Below, piece by piece: positions 12,438 to 24,456 of a stretch of 64,000 bases of DNA. Position 1 is the stretch's first letter. Each line of letters starts with the position of its first letter. This DNA is from Limonium bicolor (taxonomy: Eukaryota; Streptophyta; Magnoliopsida; Caryophyllales; Plumbaginaceae): contig CM041783.1 in the NCBI GenBank assembly GCA_023374045.1, positions 122,513,503 to 122,577,502 of the forward strand. Reading direction: 5' to 3'. A model generated the notes under the pieces. It searched no databases and had not been told where the DNA came from. It saw only the letters and a program-made list of their open reading frames with translations. A program made the position numbers and the translations under genes.

Positions 12438-15370
12438 GAGATTAAAACATTCCAGAATAAGTTTATAAAGGTTTTTATAAATTCCAGTAAATAGTCCTAA
12501 CTTGTTGGGTTAATTTAAATACCTTCCCGAATGTATTTTGACTTGAAATTTTAAGCATAGGTTCCTTATTTAATCTAGTTTATTTTGATGTAAATTATTA
12601 TGGTTTTGGAGTTTTTAAACATAAGTTATGATTTTTGCAAGTTACGGGTTTTCCGGAATTATTTGGCTAAATTAAAAAGATATTTTTATGAAATAAATTT
12701 TATAATATGTCTAAAATGTCATAGTTACTGTATATTAAATTTGGGAATTTTTGGGCACTGGAAAAAGGTTTTAAAAATTGTGTTTATGAGTTTTTCATAA
12801 GAATAACCTATAATATAAGGTTTTTAATGTAATCAAAAATTAAAGTATGTTTTGTTAATTAACTTTTAAGCTGGGGAAAATAAAGGAAACTAAATTAACA
12901 TTTTATAACAGTAATTTTATAAATGTTTTTGTATTAGCTTTTAAGAGAAGTCTAATTATTTACATATATGTATATATACTTACTTAAGTAGAAACTTATA
13001 TAAATTAAGGAACTTAATTATCCTACATTTTAGTTACTATGTTATATGGGAGTTAATATTTTAATTAAACTAGGGAATAATATATATATATATTACGCGT
13101 TTATAAAAGGGAATTAGAGGTAACTTAAAGTAAATCAAGGAACTAATTAAATTACCACTTGTAATAACTAAACATTATAAGAGCTAGAACCTTAAGATAT
13201 GGTAAAAGAAATACTTTATGAAATATACTTGGAATAAAGTTAAAGGTCGAAGTAATAAGATAGTTTAAATATAGTAAGTTACATGGGGAATGTCTTAGTT
13301 AAACTCTAATACAGTTATACTTATATATATTAAATAAATAAAGGGAAACATTTTATTTATTAAACCATATATCAGTTTTAGTTATGCCGAAAAGTTATTA
13401 AACATAATTAAATACAATCAAACTACATAAATAATGCTTTGAACAAATCCTAGTATATAAAAATATATACACATTAAACATAAATAAAATTAGACACCTT
13501 ATAGGAAATATAATACGAAGGAATTAATAAGTTAAACTAAACCTCTACATAATACTAATATGAGAATATTATATGAGGTGGGATTAAATTATAGTTGTGT
13601 ATTAGGCTTAATAGTTACCTTTGAGTTTCCAAGGTTTATATATATAACCATATTGAAATACATGTATAGTATTATTTGTCAATAACCAGGATGTAAATCT
13701 TAAATTGGGATTAAGTAATTAATAAGTTAAAACTTAGGAAAAATTGTGATTTCATAAAATGTTGTACAAATAGATCTTATTCTATAATTAATAATAAACA
13801 AATGTAATACGTTTACATCTAGATGTTCTTAATATATAAACCATAATAAGATAAGTAAAATACTTTTACATCTAAATGTGAGGTGGATTAGTAAGTCTAG
13901 ATTTAATTATTTCTTAACATTTATGGTAGTGAAAATAACTTAATGTTTTAAGATAGAATCATTAAAAGGATTATGATATATTCTATATTAACGATGATTT
14001 GGAAATTTATCTATATAATTATCCTTAAGTTCTTAGAATTAGATAAGCCATATAAAATACATTTATTACTAATATTCAGGATGTGAGTTTACAATTAAGT
14101 GAGGAATTTAGTAGTGAGAATTTATAGGAAGGTTTATAAATGGGAATTTGATACTTAATCTTTGAACCTTTTATTAGATGAAACTAAGTTACATAAGATA
14201 TTATATTGATATACTTTACGGTAAAGGGGAATAATGTTAGGATATTTGAATATAAAATATGGGAATTTTCATAGTAGATTATCTTATTAAATAATTAACA
14301 ATTTCCCTTACGAACCCGAATTTGATTCTTTGATAAATTCTACTCTATGTAGATATATTGTCCGTCCTAAATTCAATAAAGAAAATTTATTTATTAGGTT
14401 ATTCCTTTGAAACCTAGGGTTTTGTAAAACAATTTAAAACGTATTTAAGGCTTAAGTTTATTGAAGTTTAGTACAAAAGGATTATACATAGTCTATAGAG
14501 TGAATGGGTGTAAAAATAAAATATTTAGGAGATTAAAGGTAAGTAAGGATACATAAAAGTTATATTTAAACACCTTATTATATAGGTAATAATTAAGCAA
14601 ATAATGTACCTTGTGAATACTAAATGTAAGAGTTCAATAAGTCTAAGTTAACTATAATATAGTTGTTTCAATATGAGAGGTAATTCAACATCTTATGACA
14701 AGATTATTAGACGGTTATAATAGAAGTTTTCTGAACTAAGGATATGGTAATTGAGTTTAGTGGCTCAATTAAGTTATAATAAAAATGTATCTACAACGTT
14801 ATGATTCCAATATACAAGATGTAGATCTTAATTAAGTTATGGGAAAGACTTAATCATAATGGGTTATCTAGTAGATATTGTTTAAATACATAATCTTTAC
14901 ATTGTGAGATAATAGTATAGTATTCTGAGATGAGTCCATCATAGGTCATAATACAATGTTTATTCTAAATTAAGAATAAAGGTATTGAGCTTAAGATTAT
15001 TATTGAAATTCTTAGATTTAATTATATAACATAAACACATTTATGATATAGAGGTCTCAAAAGTCTTGAATGTGAGGATTGTGGTTAAGTATGAATAAAG
15101 TGGATAAGAGTGGACAATTAGCAAATGTTGATCGAATACATTCCTTGATCTTACCACCTTGGGCTATACAACGTTCTCAGATAACACAAAGATTATACAT
15201 AACATTTAAGTGAGGGCTTAAAGATAATTGAGACTTTGAAATAAGAGTAAGGAGTTTATTTAAGCGTAACATAGGCTACAAGTGATTGATGATAGATTAC
15301 CTTTAATATTCTTCAGAGTACTATTGATTGTTTGCGCAAGTTGATTAGAACTGCTACATCGTTACCCAGG

Positions 15371-15527
15371 TACGATTTCTCGTACTCAGCTTGACGTGTT
15401 TTGGATTTTATGGAATGTTTTGTACGATTTCTCGTACTCAACTTGTTATGTTTTGGACCTTATGGAATGTTTTGTACGATTTCTCGTACTCGATACTTTT
15501 GCTGATGGACTTTATGGAATGTTTTGG
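15371..15527. repeat. Tandem repeat, ~52 bp period, three units (H)
   Basis: Units begin TACGATTTCTCGTACTC at 15371, 15423 and 15475 and end with a GG..TTATGGAATGTTTTG block. Confidence 0.85.
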
Positions 15528-15670
15528 AACACCAACTGATCTTGAATGGATTTCAAAAGGAAACTGTTTGGGTGACTAACTGAGCTTGCTGTGACTAACT
15601 GAGCCTGTATGTGAAACTTCCTTGGTTATTGGTTCCTCCTATCTAGTTGTTTCACTAGATATTAACTGCC

Positions 15671-15944
15671 TAGGGTTTACACTTCTGCACTCTGTAGGAC
15701 TGAGTGTTTTGGTATTGCTCTGGTGCAGTTAAGGATCTAGTGGGGTAACTGGGAATATAGGAAAGTATCTGGTATAGGTAAATTCTTCCTTTGGACTATG
15801 GGTATTGTTTCATCCATGAGTCGAGTTCGATCAGCCTAATTGGGAATGGATTCTTTCTATTGGGTATTAATTGTTGAGGGTTTACGCCTCTGCACTCTGT
15901 AGGACTGAGTGTTTTGGTATTGCTCTTGTGCAGTTAATAATCTA
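15671..15944. repeat. Direct repeat of ~70 bp, two copies (H)
   Basis: Copies at about 15671-15740 and 15874-15944 share the block CTGCACTCTGTAGGACTGAG and neighbouring sequence, separated by unrelated DNA. Confidence 0.8.
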
Positions 15945-16040
15945 ATGGGAATATGGAAATGTTAATCTTGGTACTGAGTATGGATTATTTATATTAAGTG
16001 GTGCACACACTTTTCACCGATGACCGAGAACAGGTCGGTG

Positions 16041-16160
16041 GCAGCGGAGGTCTGCTATACCTCGTCCATCTGGACAACTGACAGCGGAGGTCTGTTTACC
16101 TCGTCCTTGTGACAACTGACAGCGGAGGTCTGTTTACCTCGTCCTTGTGACAACTGACTG
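16041..16160. repeat. Tandem repeat, ~38-42 bp period, three units (H)
   Basis: AGCGGAGGTCTG...TACCTCGTCC units repeat between ACAACTGAC spacers. The arms GAGGT and ACCTC are complementary, so each unit is also a small hairpin. Confidence 0.8.
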
Positions 16161-16578
16161 GCGGTGGGGGCCATCTCTCCCAATTGGTTTATTCCACTCT
16201 TGAGCATATTTTGTCTATGGGAATCATCTTCTGAAATGGTGGAGACATAAACTGTCTACCACGGGTTATGGATATTAATGTCACTCCTAGTCCTTGTGAC
16301 TACTTAAGTCTTTCTCTTCTTAACCAGAATTGGTTCTAACATCAACAATGGATGCTTACTAACTATGTGGTGTGACTACTTAAGTGGATGACTTGTTTTG
16401 GAAGTTCTCTATCTCTATCTTTGTCTTGTTTTCTTTTCTCTTTAACTTGATTGTTTTGAAGTGCTTTATCTCTATTTTACTTTCAAGAGTTTAATTTCAA
16501 GTTACTGTTTATTTTGAGGAGTTATGTTTTAAAGATTGTTTTGGAGAATTGTACCAGTTCCATTCCAGGGAACTGACT

Positions 16579-16620
16579 CACCCCTCCCGGGGTGGGCTGC
16601 TTGGTTTCATCTTGCAGGTA
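16579..16620 (+). promoter_or_regulatory. Partial LTR hairpin plus CAGGTA module (H)
   Basis: CACCCCTCCCGGGGTG (16579-16594), a pyrimidine-rich stretch, then TTGCAGGTA (16612-16620), about 240 bp before the LTR end. It resembles the C module but the first hairpin is not evident. Confidence 0.4.
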
Positions 16621-16866
16621 TAAATTGATTTACAGGTGGCCACGAAGAGCATGAGTGATTGGGATGGGATTAGGCTTATGGAGAGTGAATGTACTTTATT
16701 ATTGTTATGTTAATGTTAAGTTTTCTCGAAGTTCAGACCGTAACTTAGTTAATTGTAAAGGTTGTAATTGGTGAGGTTGGTACCAGGTGTTTGGAGCCCG
16801 ATGGTCTGTAGCACCTTTAGCTTATTTTCCGCTGTTGTTTTATTATTATAGGGGTGTTACATTCCT

Positions 16867-19267
16867 GAAACTTGATAACCCATACTAGTATTAACATACC
16901 TACATATATAGTCTTAATACCCATGAAAAGCTCAAGTCAAACATGGCCTAAGGTGGTGGCCGAAAATATCAAGGAAAGGAGAGAAAATATCTCGGTTACT
17001 ATTTACAACTATTCACACCTCCTTACTATTTGTAATGATTATCAAAGCAAGTTGCTCCCTCCTTATCCATTCAAGTTCGGTTGGGTATGGATGGTTAGGA
17101 TAAGTTTTGGACACTTGGAACAAATCAATGGCTTAGGACAATTCTAGAACTAATGATTACAATTTGAAGATAAGGATGAAATTTTAGTATAAAGGGGGGG
17201 GGTGGAGGTCGGCCATGGTAGGTGAGCAAGGTGGCCATTCCTATTCATCTACCCTGCTTATCCTAAGCAGAAACACCATTGGAGCTTAGGCAACAACACT
17301 ACTTCATTAGAAACACAAGTTTAAGGTGTTAATTAAGCTAAAATCAAGGAAAAGGGCAAGTTTAGGGAGTGGAAGCCAAACTCCAAGGTGGGCGACTTGG
17401 TTGGTGGGGATTTTGAGTTAAAGCAACCTATAATCAAGGTAGAAGAACACCAAAATGACTAGGAGAGGACAGGTAACATCTATGCACATCACTTTCACCT
17501 TTAAAGCTTATTTTCTTTCTTAAGTCATTCTATTTGGTTACCTTCTAATCCTATCTCCTATTTTCTTAAATTTTTTACAGTAAACTAGGGATGAATATTT
17601 AGGGAACATCCTAGAAAATCAAGTCGAAATACGGTTGGGAAGTAGGAAAACTCTAAGGAACTTTGAAAATGGAGAAAAATGAGCTTTAAGCTTTAGGAAT
17701 TGTTTAGATGGGTTTCCGACATGGGTTTGAGGTGAAATTTTGAGGGTAGTCTTGAATAGTGAATATATGGTTATGGATTAAAAATAAAGTCGAATGGAGA
17801 AATATAGTCGGTTAGACATGCAAGAAGCAAAAAATGAGAAAATGTGCTTTAAGCCTTTCTGAATGGTTAAATGGGTTTCCGAATTGATCTTGAGCCGAAA
17901 TTTTGTAAAGGTACTGTTGTTGTGGAGCTAGGAGCATGGTTAAAATATTAGGCCGAGAACCCTCTGGGAAGTTATTTAAGTTGGTAAATAGTGATTTTGG
18001 TCAAAAACGAGTTTTCAAAGCTTTCTAAGGTGGTTTCTTTGAAAGTGTTTGATTTTATGATATATTGAGCTTGAATGGTATTTTATGATGTCATAGGTGA
18101 TTTTACAAGTGGGTGAAGCTTGATGTGTGAATTACTACTTGTGTTTGCTTGTCCTTAAGCTGGTTTATGTTATCTTTACTCATGGTTTGTAAATGTGTTT
18201 AACGATAACCTCTTGTGGTGGTGGTGGAAAGTATTGTGTGATGTTGGTATCATGGTTATCCTAAGGCTATGCCTCTTATGAGAGCCTTTAGGCCAAGCCG
18301 ATGTTCCGACAACAATATAAGCTCCTACTAATGAATTGGAGCTGCCACTATGATCTACTCCTATTGGCAGAAGTTTTCAATAGGGGGTGTGCCACTTAAG
18401 GACATAGGGGGGGCGGTGGTGGTGGTGGACTTCATTTGGAAATATCTTGTATATGATATTAATTATCTCTTGATAATTTTTGGTACAGGTAAATGGTGTG
18501 TGATCTCTCTGATTCGTTATGCCTTATATTTGTGAATATTTACTGGCAAAAGGTTTTTAAAGAGAAATAAGTTTTTACGGGGTGTGGTAGTGTTACTCAT
18601 TTTTTACTGATTTTATTTGTTTGTGTTTTCCTGTGTATATGAATTCTGTGAATTCAGGGTAACTGGGATGGTCACCTTCTCTGCACTTAGGGCGAGTCCA
18701 CTGATACTTTCTATATTTTCATGTTTGTCACCTATCGTAGAAGTATTCAGCATGCGGTTACCGAGATAGTGCTTGAGGAGTGGAACAAGAAGATACAGGG
18801 TTTTAGGCACCCGGAGAATGGCAGTAGTCAGTCCATCACCTATGAAGTTTCCACTGTTTATGAGTACATGGAAGTAGTCCCATGCTAAGATGCTAGCGAT
18901 GTAATAGCCTTTTGATACCCCTTTACTTTTGGTGTAAAATAGGAGTAGGAGCTAATTAGTGTTGGCTGGAAAGGGGTCTTTTGGTACTAAGGTTAAGTGA
19001 CGGGTTGGTTGTGTCACTCTTTTGGTAGTAGATCAGCGTTGTAAGATAGCTAACGTAGGGGTGGTGGTGGTAAGTAGCCTTACACTTACTAGTCTTTAGT
19101 AAGTGTGGCGGTAACCCCCGGGGATAGTATTAGGGGACCTTATGTAAAAAGAACTAACACATGTATAATACAAGCTAATGATGTTATTTCAGTTATGGCA
19201 TGTCTTGAAAAAAAAATAAGAAAAAAAAATGGTTAAGTATAAGGTGGTGGTAAACCGGGGCGTTACA
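16867..19267 (+). mobile_element. Element A 5' LTR, second segment
   Basis: Continues the LTR after the H insertion, parallel to 24839-27245, and ends GGCGTTACA at 19267. Several small indels separate the two LTRs, so A is not a very recent insertion. No genes; ORFs here are also present in the 3' LTR. Confidence 0.9.
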
Positions 19268-19270
19268 GAG

Positions 19271-19282
19271 TGGTATCAGAGC
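19271..19282 (+). other. Primer-binding site of element A
   Basis: TGGTATCAGAGC, three bases after the LTR end, is the widely used plant initiator-methionine tRNA primer match. Confidence 0.9.
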
Positions 19283-19535
19283 TATTGGTTAGCTGGAGGG
19301 GAAAAGTCAGGTTTGTTTAGGAAGCAGGGTGACCCAGGCTTAGGTTTAGGAGTCTAGGCAGAACCATGTGGTTCTGAAAATATGATTTGCTGTGATATTT
19401 GTGTTGTGTGCTTGATTGATTATATTGCAACTAACATATCTGTGTGTAGAATAATGGAGAGGGGAGAGGACAGAGTAATGAGAGGGGAGAGGGCAGAGTA
19501 ATGGAGAGGGGAGAGGATAATGTGAACTGAGGGAG

Positions 19536-20519
19536 TTGACACTGAGCATGGGAAGAATCTTGGAGCAACATGAGGCTAGAGCTGAAATACCTAAGGATTT
19601 CTCCCGAAGGATAGCAGCTATGAAACCAAGTACTTATTCGGGAGAAGAGGATCCAGTGATTCTGGAGGAGTGGATCAGAGAGTTAGACAAAATATTTGAT
19701 ATTGTTGATTGCCCCGAAGAAAAGAAGGTAAGTGGGGCTGTATTTTATTTAAAGGAGAGGCTGATCTGTGGTGGACTGCGGAGGAGGAGAGACTCAAAGG
19801 AAATCCGGGTTTTGGATGGAATATGTTGAAAGATGCGGTGAGGAAAAGATTTTATCCGGAGCATGTAAGGTTACAGAAATATCAGGAATTTACTGGATTG
19901 AGGCAACGAACAGATGATGTTAAAACTTATCATACTAAGCATGTGGAGCTTGCTAGATTTGCTCCGCATGTGGTACCTGATGCGACTGGTAAGGTTCAAC
20001 GTTTCCTGGAGGGTTAAATTGGGATTTACAAGAAGCTCTGAGTATAATACCTATAAGTACTTTACAAGAGGCATATGATAAAGCTGCTAATCTTTATAGG
20101 GTACAACAGAGGAGGAAGGAAGTACAAACGGGGCGGAAAAGGAGAATGGAGTCACGTAAGGCTGAGAGTTTTGATAAGAGGACTAAAGTAGAAGCTAGAC
20201 CAAGTGGGGGAGCCAAACCCAATTACCCGGGACGACGATTCAATGATAAAGGAACCAGATACTTTTACTTGCAAGATATGCGGAAGGAATCATCCGGGTG
20301 AAGATTGTAAAGGAAGGCTGGTGAAGTGTTTTAACTGTGGGAAGCTAGGCCATAGAGCCTATGAGTGTAGGGTAGAAGGATGGAAGGAGGTACTGATCAA
20401 GTAGCCAGACCTGCTACAACTGGGAATTTCAACAGACAATACAATCGTAACAGCCAAGGCGGAGTACAGCAGATAATCAAAATGGACAGAGGAATAATTA
20501 TAATGGTCCAAGAGGTAAC
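19536..20519 (+). pseudogene. gag: Element A gag (frameshifted)
   Basis: Encodes the capsid/nucleocapsid polyprotein that packages the element RNA. Readable blocks: YSGEEDPVILEEWI (about 19636), then after a frameshift near 19740 the stretch LWWTAEEERLKGNPGFGW and RFYPEHV, continuing to STLQEAYDKAANLY across 20067/20068. Two zinc knuckles follow at 20270-20370 (CX2CX3HX4C, then CX2CX4HX4C). At least three reading-frame changes make it non-functional. It is useful as a comparison: the point where element E's Gag carries an 87-bp intron-like gap is contiguous here. Confidence 0.9.
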
Positions 20520-20933
20520 ATGGGTGGACAAGGGAATAATCAGGGGAAGCAAATACAATATGGAAGTGGAAGTACTCAGGGAGGAGGCTATAAGAATCAG
20601 GGATATATCAACATAATCAGCAAGACAGAGGCTGAATCTCAACAAGAAGGGGGCGTCATTACAGGTACTTTTCCAGTTCTTGGAACTAGTGCTAAAGTAT
20701 TATTTGATTCCGGTGCAACCTGTTCTTTTATATCCTCTGAGTTCTTGAAGAAAGTAGGAGTAGTCCCTGATATAGAAGTTGAAATTTCTGTTTCTACACC
20801 TACGGGAAGAGTGGTAGGATGTACTAGGAGGATCGAAGGAGTGAAAATAACCATAGAGGGTAGAGAATTTGAGATGGATATGATAGAGTTTGATTTGAAA
20901 GATTTTGATATAATCTTGGGATGGATTGGTTGA
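20520..20933 (+). pseudogene. Element A aspartic protease
   Basis: Retropepsin that would process Gag-Pol. The active-site triad is in VLFDSGATCSFIS (DSG at about 20706), preceded by GVITGTFPV and followed by the flap region. Linked to gag without any intervening domain, unlike element E. The ORF ends at 20933 where a frameshift interrupts the link to RT. Confidence 0.9.
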
Positions 20934-21091
20934 GTAAGCACAAGGGGCGCATAGATTGTGAAAACAAAAGATTAGCTTATGTGGGAAGAAGGGAAGAGAG
21001 TGTCATACACATGTGAAGGAGCTAAGCAAAGGGTAAAGGTCATACCTGCCTTAAAGTTCTTAAAGGAGTTGCGAAAAGGAGAGCCATTTAT

Positions 21092-22594
21092 ATGTGTTAT
21101 GTTCAAGAAGAAAAATCGGCGCTGGAACATAAGTCATCCGCACTTGAGGATCTTCCAGTAGTCAGGGAGTTTCCGGATGTTTTTCCAGAAGAAATTCCCA
21201 GGCTTCCACCTGACCGTGAGATTGAGTTCACTATAGATTTGGTACCAGGAACAGCTCCAATATCTAAGCATCCTTATAGGATGGCCCCGAATGAGATGAA
21301 TGAGTTAAAGAAACAGTTGGAGGAACTTTTAGAGAAAGGTTATATACGACCGAGTGCTTCTCCATGGGGAGCCCCAGTATTGTTTGTAAGAAAGAAGGAT
21401 GAAACTTTGCGTCTTTGCATTGATTACAGGGAATTAAATAACGTCACAATCAAGAATAAATATCCTCTGCCTAGGATTGATGACTTGTTCGACCAGCTAC
21501 AAGGAGCTAAAGTATTTTCTAAGATCGGGCTATCATCAGTTAAAGATAGCAGAGAAGGATATACCAAAGACAGCCTTTCGAACTAGGTATGGTCATTATG
21601 AGTATGTGGTTATGCCATTTGGGCTAACAAATGCACCGGCAGTATTTATGGATTTAATGAATCGGGTTTTCAGCCAATTCCTTGATAAGTTTGTAGTGGT
21701 ATTTATTGATGACATATTGGTGTACTCGAGGGACAAGGAGCAGCATGCTGATCACCTACGGCAAGTTCTACAAGTTTTAAGGGAGAAGAAGCTGTATGCC
21801 AAATTATCTGAGTGTGATTTTTGGCTCAAGGAAGTATCGTTTTTAGGACATGTGGTAACCGGAGATGGAATTTCGGTTGACCCGGCTAAAATTCAGGTTG
21901 TTAAGGATTGGCCCAGGCCAAGGAATGTTCAAGAAGTTAGAAGTTTTCTTGGGTTTGCTGGATACTCTAGGAAGTTTGTTCAAGATTTCGCTAAAATTGC
22001 GAGACCGCTCACGAATCTGATGAAAAAGGAAGTACGTTATAAGTGGGATGAAGATTGTGAAAAAGCTTTCCAGATTTTGAAGGAGAGGTTAACCACAACA
22101 CCAATTCTCACGTTACCCTGTGGCGCAGAAGGGTTCGAAGTATATAGTGATGCGTCTAAATATGGATTAGGGTGTGTGTTGATGCAGAATGGCAAGGTCA
22201 TCGCCTATGCCTCTTGACAGTTGAAGAGTTATGAGACAAGGTCCCCCCTCATGATTTGGAACTTGCAGCTGTAGTTTTTGCCTTGAAAATTTGGAGGCAT
22301 TATTTTATGGAACTTCTTGTAAGATTTACACGGATCACAAGAGCTTGAAATATATTCACTCAAAAAGAGCTTAATATGAGGCAAAGGAGATGGTTGGAAC
22401 TTATTAAGGATTATGATCTAGAGATCCTATACCATGAAGGCAAAGCCAACGTGGTAGCAGACGCCTTAAGTCGAAAGAGGAGTCACGAGGAGAAGCTAAT
22501 GGATATTACCGATGAGTTGGTACAAGATTTCAAGAGGTTGAGCCTCGAGGTGGTAACAACGGGGAGGTGGATAGAGAAATTTTGGCTAGTATGA
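21092..22594 (+). pseudogene. Element A reverse transcriptase and RNase H (frameshifted)
   Basis: RT copies the RNA to cDNA and RNase H removes the template. RT shows [36 protein letters not shown] and the catalytic [11 protein letters not shown] (FIDD about 21702-21713), with a frameshift near 21530 inside the finger/palm region. RNase H shows [15 protein letters not shown], a stop at 22215-22217, another frame change, then [13 protein letters not shown] near 22440. Typical of the chromovirus branch of Ty3/Gypsy; inactive here. Confidence 0.93.
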
Positions 22595-22670
22595 ACGCAT
22601 TCCTCGACATTTACAAGGAAATTTTGCATCATCAGCAAGAGGATGAGAAACTGCGAAAATAAAGGAAAAA

Positions 22671-24033
22671 GTGGAAAAAGGAGAAGCCCCAGATTTCAAG
22701 ATTTATGATGATGGTAGCTTGAGGTTTCGTGAGAGATGGTGTATACCAGATTTATGTGGCGATATTAAAAGGAAGTTGATGCAGGAAGCTCATAACTCTG
22801 CTTATTCCATACATCCAGGAGGAAAAAAGTTGTATAAAGATTTGAAGAAAAGTTTTGGTGGCCAGGCATGAAAATGGAGATAGCTGAACATGTGTCGAAG
22901 TGCTTAACATGTCAAAAGGTTAAATTTGAGCACAAGAAAGCTGGAGGCATGTTGCAACCATTGATATACCATGTGGAAATGGGATTCGATATCTATGGAC
23001 TTCATAGTGGGATTACCACCGACCAGAGGAGGGATGGATCAGATTTAGGTGATTGTGGATCGATTGACTAAGACTACTAGATTGATTCCAATGAAAAGTA
23101 CGTGGTCTATGGAACAGCTGGTGGAAGCATATCAGAAATGTGGTTAAATATCACGGAGTCCTAGTGGAAATTATTTCGGATAGAGATTCTAGGTTTGTCT
23201 CAAGATTTTGGCAGCAATTCCAAAAAGCCATGGGAACAAAATTGAGCCTCAGTACAGCTTATCACACCACAGACTGATGGGCAGACGGAGAGAACTATCC
23301 AAACTTTGGAAGATATGTTGCGGGCTTGTGCGATGGGTTATCAAGGGTCATGGAGTGACAAGCTGCACTTGATTGAATTTTCTTATAACAACAGTTACCA
23401 CTCAAGTATCCATATGGCCCCGTGTGAAGCTTTATATGGTAGGAAGTGTCGTACTCCGTTATGTTGGAACGAAACACAGGAGGTGTTATGATAGGACCCG
23501 AATTAACAGAGGAGATGGCCCAGCAGGTTAGGAATTTCGGCAGAAGTTGAAAGCCGCACAAGATAGGCAAAAGTCTTAAGCTGATTTGCATAGGAGGCCA
23601 GTAGAATTCAGTGTGGGAGGTAAGGTATTCCTGAAGGTTTCACCGACTAAGAGTGTGGTACAGGTTTGGCAAGAAAGGAAAACTTGATCCTAAATATATC
23701 AGTCCGTATGAAGTATTGGAAAAGGTTTGGGAATTTAGCTTATCGTTTAGCTTTGCCAATGAATTTGGAAAGGGTTCACAATGTGTTCCACATATCACAA
23801 TTGAAGCGATATGTTCCAGACGAGTCACATGTGTTGCAACGAACGAAGTGGAAGTTGCACCCAATTTAACTTATGAGGAACACCCAATTAAAATTTTGGA
23901 TCGTAAGACGAGGGAGACCCGAGGGAAGTCTGTAGATTTGGTTAAATTTTTATGGACTCATCATGGAGTTCAAGAAGCTACATGGGAACTAGAGAGCAAG
24001 ATGAGAACTCAACACCCAGAACTCTTTGATTAA
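22671..24033 (+). pseudogene. Element A integrase and chromodomain (frameshifted)
   Basis: Integrase inserts the cDNA; the C-terminal chromodomain is thought to steer insertion to heterochromatin. The HHCC zinc region appears at about 22780-22935 (C..C in [12 protein letters not shown]), the D,D-35-E core is heavily broken between 22990 and 23340, and a GPY/F-like segment follows near 23690. The chromodomain-type tail is readable at about 23870-24030 (KFLWTHHGVQEATWELES). Several stops and frame changes make it a pseudogene. The chromodomain places A in the Tekay-like chromoviruses. Confidence 0.9.
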
Positions 24034-24456
24034 GGTTAGCAATTAAAGTTTCAGGAGAAACTTTCTTTTTAGGGGGGGAGAGTCGTATGGTAAGTGGTGA
24101 ATGTCTATTAGTATCTGTGAATGTTTGTTGGTGTGTGAATTCTATGTTTGTTGGTACGAGAAATGGTTGGTAATACTTGAATGTTATTTTGGGAGTTGTT
24201 TTCTTAATGATTTATAATGAATTTGTGAATGGTTTTATGTGTGGTGGATGGGATTGGTATTTTGAGGTTTTGTGTGATGTTACTGTGTCATTTGTGGTTG
24301 TAAAGCCATGGGATTGGTATGTCTAAGGTTTGTGTGATGTTACTGAATCATTTGTGGTTGAGAAAACCACTTGAGAATTACTGTGTGGAGTTGTTTTAGT
24401 TTCTTGAATGTATTGTTTTGAGCTTCGGGGACGAAGCTTTGTTTAACGGGGGAGGA
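24034..24456 (+). other. Element A 3' untranslated region and polypurine tract
   Basis: Contains a short direct repeat (ATGGGATTGGTAT...TTTGTGTGATGTTACTG, near 24247 and 24308), then a stem-loop AGCTTCG-GGGA-CGAAGCT (24421-24438), then the polypurine tract CGGGGGAGGA (24447-24456) against the 3' LTR. Confidence 0.85.

Larger units (their letters stand above)
10901..16861 (+). mobile_element. Element H: ~5.96 kb insertion, probable giant solo LTR
   Basis: Starts TGAAATACCCC and ends GGGGTGTTACA, identical to the termini of LTR C, and is flanked by a 5-bp TTCCT duplication. I see no gag-pol motif, tRNA primer site, internal polypurine tract or internal LTR boundary, and it is very AT-rich between about 12500 and 15300. 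A TCCGCTG block close to its 3' end is shared with LTRs C and G. The simplest reading is one LTR left after recombination between two. A non-autonomous element without recognisable parts is the alternative. Confidence 0.7.

Noticed and set aside
12600..12800. Small ORF in H
   Set aside because: AT-rich LTR sequence; Phe/Lys/Ile-rich translation typical of random AT-rich DNA.
19271..19282. tRNA gene signals at TGGTATCAGAGC
   Set aside because: It is a 12-nt primer-binding site only; no cloverleaf can be formed around it or around the E copy at 61398.
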